Assembly: GCF_009910365.1 (NCBI RefSeq)
Contig: NZ_CP036423.1
Coordinates: forward strand, 620,001 to 684,000
Reading direction: 5' to 3'
DNA: 64,000 nucleotides
From: Aequoribacter fuscus
GTDB lineage: Bacteria; Pseudomonadota; Gammaproteobacteria; Pseudomonadales; Halieaceae
The number at the start of each line of letters is the position of its first letter. Within the stretch, counting starts at the first letter, position 1. Shown one piece after another: positions 41,789 to 50,634 of this stretch. Under the pieces are notes generated by a model, which was not told where the DNA came from, did no database searches, and saw only the letters and a list, made by a program, of their open reading frames with translations. Made by a program: the position numbers and the translations under genes.

Positions 41789-42463
41789 CTACCCAAAAAA
41801 TGTTGGATTAAAGTAATGCCGCCCGCTGCGGATATCAAGGAAGTAGTTTACCAAATTGTGGTAGTCCGCGTCGGACGAAGCCAAGTCGATATCACTCGCA
41901 TTAACGATTAGCAAGGGAGAGTCATCGTAGTATAAGAAAAACTCGCTGTAGGCTTGGTTTAGTTTGTTCAGATAGTCGGCGCTGATGCGTCGTTCAGAAC
42001 TAATACCGCGACGCTCGATACGGCTCAATAGCACATCTGTCGGTGCTTGCAGATAGATCACGAGATCGGGTCGCGGGACATCTACCGTCATTTGTTGGTA
42101 GACCTTGTCGTACAGCTCGTACTCTTCGCTGTTTAGGGTCAGCCGGGCAAAGAGTGGATCTTTTTGTAACATGAAGTCCGCAACGTGCAGCGGCGCAAAA
42201 ATATCGCTTTGACGCAGAGCTTGAATGGCCTGTGTTCGCTGAAATAAAAAGGATAACTGCGTCGCCAGAGCATGTTGGCGCATATCTTCGTAAAACTTTG
42301 TTAAAAAAGGGTTCGCAGTGGGGTCTTCAAGGATTGTTTGATACTGGAAGGTCTGTGCTAACCGCCGTGCTAGCGTGGTTTTACCCACTCCAATAACACC
42401 TTCAATGGCAATAAAAGGCGGCAGTGATCGGCCTCGCAACAGAGAAGATAATTCGTCTGTCAT
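41789..42463 (-). CDS. Deoxynucleoside kinase (dAK/dGK-like)
   Basis: 224 residues. P-loop [17 protein letters not shown] near residue 19, the ED pair in [11 protein letters not shown], and the [28 protein letters not shown] segment with the DRS/lid arginines place it in the deoxynucleoside kinase family of purine specificity. It would salvage deoxyadenosine/deoxyguanosine. Its ATG overlaps the folK stop by 4 bp, so it is a full member of the pcnB-folK operon, a place where Pseudomonas has no gene. Confidence 0.85.
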   Translation of the reverse strand: MTDELSSLLRGRSLPPFIAIEGVIGVGKTTLARRLAQTFQYQTILEDPTANPFLTKFYEDMRQHALATQLSFLFQRTQAIQALRQSDIFAPLHVADFMLQKDPLFARLTLNSEEYELYDKVYQQMTVDVPRPDLVIYLQAPTDVLLSRIERRGISSERRISADYLNKLNQAYSEFFLYYDDSPLLIVNASDIDLASSDADYHNLVNYFLDIRSGRHYFNPTFFG

Positions 42464-42984
42464 ATCTTATTTGACTCCACGATGTCTGCGCCGTTCCATT
42501 GATGGTGGGTTAATTGAATGTGCTGCGTGTGTTGCAAGGCAGCCCACTCGTACAGCGTCTTATCATTAATGCTGATCGTATCTGCTTCGGGTAACTCTAA
42601 CAATGGTGCAAGAACAAATAAACGCTCGGTCAGACGGGGATGGGGTACCTGTAGACTCTTGGTATCACTGGCTTCATGGGGTGAATACAGCAGGTCAATA
42701 TCCAGTGTTCGAGGCCCCCAGCGTTCGTTGCGAACCCGCTGGTTGCTGTGCTCTATCGCTTGGCAGTCATTCAGGAGTTGTTCTAGTGTCCCCGAATAAC
42801 TCACCAGTGCGGCCTGGTTGAAATAATCGTCCTGGTCTGGTCCGCCTACAGGTTTAGTTCGATAGATGCTAGAGACCGCGATGAGCGATGCATTGCTCAG
42901 ATTTTGCAGCGCTTGGAGGCCTGCTTCTAAATATTGTACCGGCCGGCCTAGATTGCTGCCCAAGCCTAAATAGACCAAGATCAT
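42460..42984 (-). CDS. folK: 2-amino-4-hydroxy-6-hydroxymethyldihydropteridine pyrophosphokinase (HPPK)
   Basis: 174 residues. YLGLGSNLGRP at the N-terminus and the HPPK signature RWGPRTLDIDLLY near residue 90 are diagnostic. Makes the pterin pyrophosphate used by FolP. Overlaps pcnB and the kinase gene by 4 bp on either side (ATGA), so the three are translationally coupled. Confidence 0.96.
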   Translation of the reverse strand: MILVYLGLGSNLGRPVQYLEAGLQALQNLSNASLIAVSSIYRTKPVGGPDQDDYFNQAALVSYSGTLEQLLNDCQAIEHSNQRVRNERWGPRTLDIDLLYSPHEASDTKSLQVPHPRLTERLFVLAPLLELPEADTISINDKTLYEWAALQHTQHIQLTHHQWNGADIVESNKI

Positions 42985-44255
42985 GGATTTGGACGACGCC
43001 TTGGTCTTGGACGGCGGCGCTTTCTTGGCTCATCTTGATGCTGTTGTTGCCGATGCGACTCGAGTTCTGGGTGCTCAACTTGAAACTGTGTCCACCAGTC
43101 AACAACGGCCCCCACATCTTGGCCAGCTTGCGCTCTCAGACTCAGAAAATCGTAGGCTGCCCGGAAACGTTTTTGTTGCGCGAACTCTAGGGGCTTGCGG
43201 TGTCTACGCCGGTCCATACGCATCTGTAAGTCCCAAATTTCCCGCATCATCGTCGTAAATCGTTTGGGTATGGCGATACGTTCGATGGCACGTAAAATAA
43301 CGTCTTGTCCCACGCTTTGCATCGCTGGAATCGGGGCTTCACCGCGTGCGAGAGCTAGGTCGAGCCCTTGTTCTACTGCCGGCCATAAAATAGCCGCTAA
43401 TAAAAAGGCGGGTGTTACCGGTTGGCCTGCATTGATGCGTTGATCGGTATTGCCCATGGCGGCAAAAAGCATTGGGCGGTAGCAGACCTTTGCATCGATG
43501 TATTGTGCGGAGTCGGGAAACAGCTCTTGCCACACCGGAGTCTGCAGCAGAATCTCGCTAAACGGTTTGGCGTGCCCTGCCATGAAACCTTTTAAAAATT
43601 CGTCGAACAGACGTGCTGCGGGTATCTGCGCCAATAAAGGTGCGCAGTCATTCAGTGCCTGGTTGGTAGCAGAGTCAATGTCGAACCCCAATTTTGCCTG
43701 AAAACGCAGGACTCGCAGCATGCGAACTGGATCTTCTCGGTAGCGTGTTTCAGGATCGCCAATAATCTTTAAGCGTCGTGCAGCGATGTCCCGAAGGCCT
43801 TCGGTATAGTCAATGACTGTGTCTTCTACTGGGTCGTAATACAAGGCATTAACGGTCAGGTCTCGGCGGATCGCATCTTGCTCTAGGGTGCCAAATACAT
43901 TGTCTCGCAGAAGCACGCCGCTACGACCTTGCTTCGCTGTATTTTTGTTATCAGACTCGCTGTGGTGCCCGCGAAACGTTGTGACTTCGATGATGTCCCG
44001 CCCCATGCGAACGTGCACAATTTGAAAACGGCGTCCAACGATTCTCGATCCGCGGAACAGCGCGTGAACCTGCTCGGGGGTTGCGTTAGTGGCTACGTCG
44101 AAGTCTTTGGGGGTTTTGCCCAGCAACATGTCGCGAATGGCGCCGCCTACGACATAGGCCTCATAGCCCTTGTCGTTCAGGCGCAGGGCAACGCTGACCG
44201 CAGAATGGTGGAGCTTGTTGATATCGAAATTACGATCAATGATGGTCGGCATCAT
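42981..44255 (-). CDS. pcnB: Poly(A) polymerase I
   Basis: 424 residues. The class II nucleotidyltransferase head shows VVGGAIRDMLLGKTPKDFDVA (GG, RD and the DxD metal pair) and the RRDLTVNALYYD motif; the C-terminus is a strongly basic tail (RKRRRPRPRRRP) that probably binds RNA. It adds 3' poly(A) that primes decay by PNPase. The sRNA candidate ends about 43 nt before the start, so pcnB can also be reached by read-through from the sigma-54 promoter. Confidence 0.96.
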   Translation of the reverse strand: MMPTIIDRNFDINKLHHSAVSVALRLNDKGYEAYVVGGAIRDMLLGKTPKDFDVATNATPEQVHALFRGSRIVGRRFQIVHVRMGRDIIEVTTFRGHHSESDNKNTAKQGRSGVLLRDNVFGTLEQDAIRRDLTVNALYYDPVEDTVIDYTEGLRDIAARRLKIIGDPETRYREDPVRMLRVLRFQAKLGFDIDSATNQALNDCAPLLAQIPAARLFDEFLKGFMAGHAKPFSEILLQTPVWQELFPDSAQYIDAKVCYRPMLFAAMGNTDQRINAGQPVTPAFLLAAILWPAVEQGLDLALARGEAPIPAMQSVGQDVILRAIERIAIPKRFTTMMREIWDLQMRMDRRRHRKPLEFAQQKRFRAAYDFLSLRAQAGQDVGAVVDWWTQFQVEHPELESHRQQQHQDEPRKRRRPRPRRRPNP

Positions 44256-44297
44256 GAGGGCACGACACTAAACGTATTGAGGTTACAGTTGGGGAAT

Positions 44298-44390
44298 AAA
44301 AAAATACGCGGGGAAGCAAGCTTCCCCATCCAGGTCCACAGTGTCGCTATTATTATTATTGAGGCTTTATTTATTGTTCTTTTTAAGCCA
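44298..44390 (-). ncRNA. Candidate CrcZ-like Hfq/Crc-sequestering small RNA
   Basis: Between cbrB and pcnB, minus strand. Transcription from the sigma-54 promoter at 44416-44401 would begin near 44390. The first 45 nt are A-rich with AACAATAA and a run AATAATAATAAT, both fitting AAnAAnAA (Crc/Hfq 'CA motif') and (ARN)n Hfq distal-face sites. A hairpin GGGGAAGC-TT-GCTTCCCC (44327-44310) and, five nt later, seven T (44304-44298) end it. No open reading frame is present. In Pseudomonas the CbrB/sigma-54-dependent CrcZ RNA lies in this same gap. The short length (about 93 nt) and the spacer before the U-tract are atypical. Confidence 0.65.
44310..44327 (-). terminator. Terminator hairpin of the CrcZ-like RNA
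   Basis: Perfect 8-bp stem GGGGAAGC/GCTTCCCC on the minus strand. The T-run (44304-44298) starts five nt after the stem, longer than usual, so efficiency is uncertain. Confidence 0.65.
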
Positions 44391-44400
44391 CTTGTAGAGT

Positions 44401-44416
44401 TGCACCAGTTGTGCCA
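44401..44416 (-). promoter_or_regulatory. Sigma-54 promoter of the CrcZ-like RNA
   Basis: Minus strand TGGCACAACTGGTGCA: TGGCAC of the -24 element and TGCA of the -12 element, with GG and GC spaced exactly as in TGGCACG-N4-TTGCA. It lies 150 bp downstream of the gene for a sigma-54 activator, CbrB. Confidence 0.82.
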
Positions 44417-44491
44417 AACTTCTAAAAAACGATTTATATCAATCACTTAGTAAATTTCCTTTGGTTTGGCAAGGCGGTCGATTCCGAAAGT

Positions 44492-44541
44492 TGTTACCTT
44501 ATGTGTCGTTTTTATTGCAGGCGTGGTGTCGATGGGTAACG
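44492..44541 (-). promoter_or_regulatory. Possible CbrB upstream activating half-sites
   Basis: TGTTAC at 44492-44497 and GTAACG at 44536-44541 (plus-strand reading), 76-125 bp upstream of the sigma-54 promoter. They match the half-sites reported for CbrB (TGTTAC...GTAACA) but are 38 bp apart rather than about 15, so they may belong to two partial sites. Confidence 0.4.
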
Positions 44542-44567
44542 TTTCCTTAAGGTGGGTGTAATTTACC

Positions 44568-46001
44568 CTAGTCCTTTTGCGAACTAACACGCTTATCACT
44601 ACTCGCTTTTGCTCGAGGTATACCAAAACGCTGACGACGTTCCCATAAGCATTTACGGCTTACACCGAGTTTTTGCGCGAGCTCGGTCTCGCTCATCGTG
44701 TCTTGGTGCTCAAGTACAAAGCGCTGAAAGTAATCCTCAAGTGATAAGTCTTCCGGTGGATCTTGTGCGATAGCTCGTATCGACGTTTTGTTACTCGACC
44801 CAGAGGATGTTGAACTGCTGCGCAAGCGGCTGACATTGACAAGCTCTAAGTCAATGCCTAGCAAATCGTTGTCGATTTCTTCACCCTCTGCCAGCACGAC
44901 GGAGCGCTCGATAGCATGTTCTAGCTCGCGCACGTTACCGGGCCACTGATAGGTCGTGATGGCCTGAATGGCTTTAGGTGATAATGATTTTATGGGTTTG
45001 CCCAGCTTTTCACAGTAGTGCTGCAGCATATGTTCGGCCAAATGCAGAATATCTTTGCCACGATCACGCAAGGGCGGCAGCATGACACGCAAGACGTTAA
45101 TACGGTAGAACAAATCCTGGCGGAACTTGCCCTCGCGGGATAGGCGCTCTAGGTTTCGGTGAGTCGCACAGATGAGGCGTACATCAACTTTGCGTGACTG
45201 AACAGCGCCAATCCGTCGGATTTCGCCTTCTTGAATAAAACGTAATAGGCGCGCTTGTGCTTCCATGGGGAGCTCGCCAATCTCGTCCAGAAATAGTGTT
45301 CCGCCATCGGCGGCTTCGATGAGTCCAACGCGATTTGCATTTGCGCCCGTGAAAGCGCCCTTGTCATAGCCGAAAAGTTCGGATTCGATCAGGGTCTCGG
45401 GAATCGCTGCGCAGTTAACAGAAATCATGGGTTGGGCGGCACGATGGCTTTGTTCGTGTATGCTGCGGGCCACCATTTCCTTGCCGGTACCGGTTTCCCC
45501 CAGAATGAGCACGGTTGAGGTGGTCGGAGCCATCTTAGCGATATCGTCGCACAAATTTTGCATCGCTTCGCAATCGCCAATAAAGCCGTCCATACGCGTC
45601 GTCGTCTGCCCCAACTGTTGAGGGCTTTTTTTGTGCTTGGTGTTTGCCTCAGCATTGTCTTTTAGGATGCGTTCAACCGCGTTGATCATATCGCCGTGGT
45701 CAAAGGGCTTGGCGATATAGTCAACCGCGCCCATGCGCATTGAATCCACTGCGGATTTCAGGCTGGCGTAACTGGTCATGATAAGCACAGGTACAGCGCC
45801 GGCTTTTTTGATCAGCGTTGTGCCTGCCGCGCCCGGTAGGCGTAGATCGCTAATGATAAGGTCAAAGCTTTGCAGGTCGAAGCTGGTTTCGGCCTCTTGC
45901 ACCGAGCCTGCTTCACTGACGTCGTAATCGTTGCGCTCTAACAATCGCTTAAGCGCTGAACGGATAACTGATTCATCTTCGACGATCAGTAATTTAGTCA
46001 T
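44568..46001 (-). CDS. cbrB: NtrC-family sigma-54 response regulator CbrB
   Basis: 477 residues. Receiver domain with phospho-acceptor D52 (LIISDLRLPG), sigma-54 activator AAA+ domain with Walker A GETGTGKE, the sigma-54-contacting GAFTGA loop, Walker B GGTLFLDEIGEL, and a C-terminal Fis-type helix-turn-helix (TELAQKLGVSRKCLWERRQRFG). Length and neighbours (cbrA upstream, pcnB downstream) match Pseudomonas CbrB, which activates catabolic genes and the CrcZ RNA when carbon is poor. Confidence 0.93.
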   Translation of the reverse strand: MTKLLIVEDESVIRSALKRLLERNDYDVSEAGSVQEAETSFDLQSFDLIISDLRLPGAAGTTLIKKAGAVPVLIMTSYASLKSAVDSMRMGAVDYIAKPFDHGDMINAVERILKDNAEANTKHKKSPQQLGQTTTRMDGFIGDCEAMQNLCDDIAKMAPTTSTVLILGETGTGKEMVARSIHEQSHRAAQPMISVNCAAIPETLIESELFGYDKGAFTGANANRVGLIEAADGGTLFLDEIGELPMEAQARLLRFIQEGEIRRIGAVQSRKVDVRLICATHRNLERLSREGKFRQDLFYRINVLRVMLPPLRDRGKDILHLAEHMLQHYCEKLGKPIKSLSPKAIQAITTYQWPGNVRELEHAIERSVVLAEGEEIDNDLLGIDLELVNVSRLRSSSTSSGSSNKTSIRAIAQDPPEDLSLEDYFQRFVLEHQDTMSETELAQKLGVSRKCLWERRQRFGIPRAKASSDKRVSSQKD

Positions 46002-46057
46002 AAACCTGCCTCAGTAAATGCGTTGAATCCTTGATTGTAATACCGCTGACGAATACC

Positions 46058-49018
46058 TCAAGCGTCATTATAACGCCCTTCGTTCAAAGTAAGTAAAAAA
46101 CGTGTGCCAGAGGACTCTTCAGGAGAGCATGTTGAGCGGACATCAACTTCTCCCTCCATTTCTTCCATCATGGTGAACACCAGTGCCAAACCAAGCCCGG
46201 TACCTGCACCGGGGTCTTTGGTTGTAAAGAAGGGTTCGAAAATTCGCTCTATCTCATGCTCGGGAATGCCCACGCCGTCATCCTCGACCATAATTTCTAC
46301 GCGGCCATTCTTTTTGATTCGAGCGCTTGTGGTAATTTTGCCATCGATGTCGCAGGCGTCACGCGCGTTGGAATATAAATTAATAAAAATTTGTAACAGT
46401 TTTTGCGGATCCGCAATGACCAAGATCTCGCGATCACATTCGTTAATAAACGATACGTGCTTCGTACCGGGGTCAAGTAGGAGCAGATTGGCGGCTTCGT
46501 CAGCACAATCTGCGACATTACAAGGTGCCAAACGGTTGTCACTGCTCACATCACCTGCGTGCGAGAAGCGCACAAGTGATTCGACAATTCGACTGATTCG
46601 CTGAGTTTGTTTCAAGATATCGCTGGCCGTCTCGTCAATTTCGGCTTTCGATTCAGCATACGCCAAGTTTTGGGCTAAGCAGGCGATACCTGTTACTGGG
46701 TTGCCTACTTCGTGTGCGACCCCAGCGGCTAAGCGCCCGATCGAGGCGAGACGTTCGTTGTGCATGAGTTCGTGTTCTAGTTGCACGTACTCGGTAATGT
46801 CCTCTACTACTATTACGCGGTCGCGAGCGGTCAGGGCGTTATCCAATATCGGTGATTTGTGTAAACTTACCCAGCGCGATTGCTTGTTGGGCATTTGCAC
46901 TTTTTGGCGCACGACCTGGTCGGTGTCCTGGGCACTGAACTGGGTCAGAATTCGTCCCCATGGCTCACTCACTTCGGTGATTAAAGAGCCTAATACATCG
47001 TCTGCTGGGATGCGGGTGATAAACTCCATGCTCTCGTTCCACATGAGTATCTCGCCGTCGCTGCCTAAGGAGCACACCCCAATTGGCAGGGTGTTCAGTG
47101 TTTCTCGGTAGTGGTGTCTCAGGTTGTTAAGATCAGCGGCCAGACCAGTAAATTGAAGCTGAGCGCGATCTAACTGTAACTCGATCAGGTTGATGTCTTC
47201 GCTACCATCATCAGCGGCGGCGGAGTAGGGCAAGTAGCGGCTGACCATAGAGTGGGCCACCGAGGGGCCAAGTAAGCCTGATAGATTAGCTTCAAGGCGG
47301 GCACGCAATCGCCGCAGCGCATACGGTCGCGACTCGTCTTGTTCGAGTTGCAGCTCTCGCATAGCGCGATTAACTTCTGCTCGGGCCGTGTCTTCCCCCA
47401 ACCCTGCGGCTAGGTTCACGATAAATTCTTGGGCGCTTCGTAAATTTAAAGACTGCCTGGCGGGACGGTTTAGGTCGTCCATCGAGCAAATTTCGGCTGC
47501 GATTTTCTCTTCGCGGGTGGTGGGCAAAATCATGGATAATGACAGAAAAATCAAAATATTCACCGCCAAGGACACGGTGGTAGTGATAGTTGTATCTAAG
47601 CCTGTTGATTCAAACCAATCGGGATCGACAACGGACTGTCCTAAAATCAGAGGCGCAAGCAGTAGTAAGCCCCAGATAAATAATCCGGCGCTTAATCCAC
47701 CAAGCAAGCCAATCCGATTGGCGCTAGGCCAGTAGAGAGAGGCGATTACGCCCGGTAAAAATTGTGCGGTACCCACAAAAGCGATGAGCCCCAGCTGCGC
47801 GAGGGTCTCACGGTGGGAAATCACTAAAAATGAGGCAAAGCCTGCGAGTATCAGCAGGGCGATTAAAAGGCGTCGAATCCAGATCAACTGCCGGTAAATG
47901 CCATGTTCGGTGTCCATGGGGATAATACTTAAAGGCAGCACAAGGTGCTTGAGACACATATTTGACAGGGCCAAGGTCGACACAATTAAGGTGGCGCTGG
48001 CAGCGGACAAGGTTGCAACAAAAGACAGCATAAGAATCGCGGGAGATTGCGATTGAATGCCTATTCCCAGCGCGGCGTACTCGGGTGCCAAAGGCTGATT
48101 TGTTGCCAAGCTAGCCCAGGCAATCGGTAGCACCGGAAGGCTTAGCGCCAACAAAAACAGAGGCAAGGCCCACGATGCAGTGCGCAATTCCTCTACCTTT
48201 GGATTTTCCGCAAAGATCATATGAAAAATATGTGGCATGCACACGGTGCTCGCGAAGAACAGCATCAGCGCGGTGCGGGTAGAGGCATCGGTATCTGCTC
48301 GAATGGAGGGTATCAATATTTCTCGGTTGGCCGCGAACCAAGCGTCAAAAGCGCCAAAGTCGCCAAAAACTTGCCAAACGATAAGAACGCCGGCGAGCGA
48401 GAAGGCCAGCAACTTCATAATGGATTCGAAGGCTATCGCTGTCACTAAGCCTGTGTTTCTGACTTTTGATAGGGGATTACGAGTGCCAAATAGAATGGCG
48501 AAAATAATGACGATCAAGCAGAACAAAAAAGCCAATCCGTCGTGTCGCTCGGACTCGAGGGTAACGTCGGGGGCGCCCGAGGCAATAATATGAATACTGT
48601 CGGCGACGGCTTGAATTTGAAGCGCGAAAAAAGGCAGTAAGGCCAAACACATGGCGATGGTAATGCCGGCACCGACAAACTCGCTTCGGAATCGAAAGGT
48701 GAGTAAATCCGCGAGTGAACTCAGCTGATAAATACGGCACAAGCGCAGAACCGGAAATAAAATTAAGGCGCTTGCCATAAAGGCGAGGGTCGCGCCCAAA
48801 AAATACGTGAGAGCACCATAGCCCTCCCAGTGCGCTAGCTCTACCGCGCCATTGGTCGCCATAGCCCCAGCAAATACCCCCAGCGACAAGATATAGACAG
48901 CGGGGTGTTCGGTGATACGTTTTGAAATCCAACCTTTTTCGGCAGCATGAGCGACCCCAAACAACAAGGTCAAATAGCCAATAATTGCGACCAGCGCCTG
49001 GCCCAAACTAAAGCTCAT
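46058..49018 (-). CDS. cbrA: Sodium/solute-symporter-type sensor histidine kinase CbrA
   Basis: 986 residues from the ATG at 49018 ([19 protein letters not shown]), with AAAGG upstream; a TTG five codons earlier is less likely. About 500 residues form an SSSF-like transporter domain of roughly 13 helices, followed by a linker, a PAS domain (about 630-745) and the kinase: H-box [12 protein letters not shown]-box [11 protein letters not shown]1 DDGVGIP, F/G2 [17 protein letters not shown]. Architecture equals Pseudomonas CbrA (about 983 residues). It overlaps the cbrX-like ORF by 11 bp and leads into cbrB after 56 bp. Confidence 0.93.
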   Translation of the reverse strand: MSFSLGQALVAIIGYLTLLFGVAHAAEKGWISKRITEHPAVYILSLGVFAGAMATNGAVELAHWEGYGALTYFLGATLAFMASALILFPVLRLCRIYQLSSLADLLTFRFRSEFVGAGITIAMCLALLPFFALQIQAVADSIHIIASGAPDVTLESERHDGLAFLFCLIVIIFAILFGTRNPLSKVRNTGLVTAIAFESIMKLLAFSLAGVLIVWQVFGDFGAFDAWFAANREILIPSIRADTDASTRTALMLFFASTVCMPHIFHMIFAENPKVEELRTASWALPLFLLALSLPVLPIAWASLATNQPLAPEYAALGIGIQSQSPAILMLSFVATLSAASATLIVSTLALSNMCLKHLVLPLSIIPMDTEHGIYRQLIWIRRLLIALLILAGFASFLVISHRETLAQLGLIAFVGTAQFLPGVIASLYWPSANRIGLLGGLSAGLFIWGLLLLAPLILGQSVVDPDWFESTGLDTTITTTVSLAVNILIFLSLSMILPTTREEKIAAEICSMDDLNRPARQSLNLRSAQEFIVNLAAGLGEDTARAEVNRAMRELQLEQDESRPYALRRLRARLEANLSGLLGPSVAHSMVSRYLPYSAAADDGSEDINLIELQLDRAQLQFTGLAADLNNLRHHYRETLNTLPIGVCSLGSDGEILMWNESMEFITRIPADDVLGSLITEVSEPWGRILTQFSAQDTDQVVRQKVQMPNKQSRWVSLHKSPILDNALTARDRVIVVEDITEYVQLEHELMHNERLASIGRLAAGVAHEVGNPVTGIACLAQNLAYAESKAEIDETASDILKQTQRISRIVESLVRFSHAGDVSSDNRLAPCNVADCADEAANLLLLDPGTKHVSFINECDREILVIADPQKLLQIFINLYSNARDACDIDGKITTSARIKKNGRVEIMVEDDGVGIPEHEIERIFEPFFTTKDPGAGTGLGLALVFTMMEEMEGEVDVRSTCSPEESSGTRFLLTLNEGRYNDA

Positions 49019-49184
49019 CAGAAGACCTTTCAAGTTGCAGCAGATAACTCACAATGACGAGTGCCGCCGCAAATACGTGAGGGCGATACCAAGCTGCATC
49101 GGCTTCGAATAGCCAGTTCGATAGCGATGGGAAAAATAGAAACAGCAGGCCAAAAATTAAGAAAAGGCCCCGGGTACCTTGCAT
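49008..49184 (-). CDS. cbrX: CbrX-like small membrane protein
   Basis: 58 residues from ATG at 49184 to TAG at 49008, ending inside cbrA. Two hydrophobic helices (about 6-24, GLFLIFGLLFLFFPSLSNW, and 36-51, HVFAAALVIVSYLLQL) flank a short acidic hairpin (FEADAAWYRP), and the tail is charged. A small membrane-protein gene overlapping the cbrA start is known in Pseudomonas (cbrX). Position, size and topology match; homology at sequence level was not tested. Probably co-translated with CbrA and perhaps a partner of its transporter domain. Confidence 0.7.
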   Translation of the reverse strand: MQGTRGLFLIFGLLFLFFPSLSNWLFEADAAWYRPHVFAAALVIVSYLLQLERSSDEL

Positions 49185-49225
49185 GCATTAAGTCCGCAAA
49201 AGTTTAAGTTTATGACACTTTGGCC

Positions 49226-50095
49226 CTATTGTAACCGAGGCGGCGGAAGGTGCCAGTTTTGCAGGGCGCATTCAAGTAGCGCTGCAGGACAACTTGGCGT
49301 CTTACACGAGCTTGTATCCAATCTCAGGTGCTCCATTGCTCGCTGCAAATTCGAGAGTGCTAGGGTGTTATCGAGACCCTCAGCGCCAGTTTGCTTGCTG
49401 AGTTTCTTGCCCTCATTGGTTAGGACAACAGGGATATGCGCATAGCTTGGCACCGTTTGATCCAGCAGGTGGTATAGCGCGACTTGTCGATGCGTTTCGT
49501 GCAGCAGGTCGTCGCCTCGAACTATATCTGTGATATTGGCGTGGATGTCATCGACCACTACCGCGAGCAGGTACGCCGGCAAATCGTCGCGACGCCAGAT
49601 AATGGCATTGTCAAAGGTGCGTTTGGGTGCAGTGATTGCGCCGTTAATTCGATCGACAAAATCTAAATTGGTCGTCGGGAGCGTCACGCGCAGATTATTC
49701 CCTTGTGCTGCGAGGTCGCGCCGTTTGCAGTCACTGATGCAGCGGCCTAATGAGTCTTGTTGGCGTCGGGGGCATTGACAATAAAAAGCGTGGCCGGTGT
49801 TCAGTAGCTCGCGACAGACGGCGCGGTATCGATCCCAGTTGTTGTGTTGCCAGACCGTGGTGTGGCTACTTTCCAAGCCGTGCGCTGCAAGGCAGTCCAG
49901 TATGCCCAGGGCCGCACCCTCGACTTCTCTGGGTGGGTCGATATCTTCCAGACGTAAAAGCCAGTCACCTTGGTGGTGCAAGGCATCCAAATAACTCGCT
50001 AGCGCAGTAGTCAGCGACCCCAGATGAAGTGGGCCTGTGGGTGAGGGCGCAAACCGACCCCGGTAGCGAGCTACAGGTGGGGTCGTTTTCGTCAC
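49226..50095 (-). CDS. gluQ: Glutamyl-queuosine tRNA(Asp) synthetase
   Basis: 289 residues, a truncated glutamyl-tRNA synthetase without anticodon-binding domain. RFAPSPTGPLHLGSL contains the HIGH-type motif, KLSKQTG the KMSKS-type motif, and YCQCPRRQQDSLGRCISDC the zinc-site cysteines. It attaches glutamate to queuosine-34 of tRNA-Asp. Six bp downstream of dksA, the conserved dksA-gluQ pair. Confidence 0.95.
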   Translation of the reverse strand: MTKTTPPVARYRGRFAPSPTGPLHLGSLTTALASYLDALHHQGDWLLRLEDIDPPREVEGAALGILDCLAAHGLESSHTTVWQHNNWDRYRAVCRELLNTGHAFYCQCPRRQQDSLGRCISDCKRRDLAAQGNNLRVTLPTTNLDFVDRINGAITAPKRTFDNAIIWRRDDLPAYLLAVVVDDIHANITDIVRGDDLLHETHRQVALYHLLDQTVPSYAHIPVVLTNEGKKLSKQTGAEGLDNTLALSNLQRAMEHLRLDTSSCKTPSCPAALLECALQNWHLPPPRLQ

Positions 50096-50101
50096 GGGCG
50101 T

Positions 50102-50533
50102 TTAGCCTCGCTCTTGCTTCTCTTTGATTTCGGCCAGCGTTTTGCAGTCAATGCACAACTCTGCCGTGGGTCGGGCTTCGAGACGCTTAATACCGATCTC
50201 AACGCCACAGGCATCGCAAAAACCGTAATCGTCCTGCTCGATTCGCTCAATGGTCTGATCGATCTTGCGAATCAATTTGCGCTCGCGGTCCCGAGTCCGC
50301 AGTTCCAGGCTGAATTCCTCTTCTTGCGTTGCACGATCCGCGGGATCGGGGAAATTGGCCGCTTCATCTTTCATGTGTGATACCGTGCGGTCGACTTCCT
50401 GCATCAATTCAGAACGCCAGTTCTGCAGCATCGCCTTGAAGTGGGCGCGTTGCTCGTCACTCATGTACTCTTCGCCTTTTTTGGGCACGTACGGAGTGAA
50501 GTTTTTAAAGTTTGTGTCGTTACTTGGAGCCAT
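50102..50533 (-). CDS. dksA: RNA polymerase-binding transcription factor DksA
   Basis: 143 residues from the ATG at 50533, which has GGA 8 nt upstream; an ATG five codons earlier (50548) has no ribosome-binding site but cannot be excluded. The coiled coil with the DPADRATQEEEF acidic tip and the C-terminal zinc finger (CDACG...CIDC) are typical. DksA works with ppGpp to repress stable-RNA promoters, such as the one before tRNA-fMet in this window. Confidence 0.96.
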   Translation of the reverse strand: MAPSNDTNFKNFTPYVPKKGEEYMSDEQRAHFKAMLQNWRSELMQEVDRTVSHMKDEAANFPDPADRATQEEEFSLELRTRDRERKLIRKIDQTIERIEQDDYGFCDACGVEIGIKRLEARPTAELCIDCKTLAEIKEKQERG

Positions 50534-50634
50534 GTTCAGAGTCCACATAGTTCAATTAAAAACTGTCGTTTCGCCAGGACTGGGACCGGTACCACGAAGC
50601 CCCCGTCTGAGCGGGCGCTGAAACTACCAGATAA

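Noticed and set aside
43929-44450. A 173-codon plus-strand open frame across the pcnB start and the cbrB-pcnB gap
   Set aside because: It is antisense to conserved pcnB, has no recognisable domain, and overlaps the sigma-54 promoter and terminator of the sRNA candidate on the other strand.
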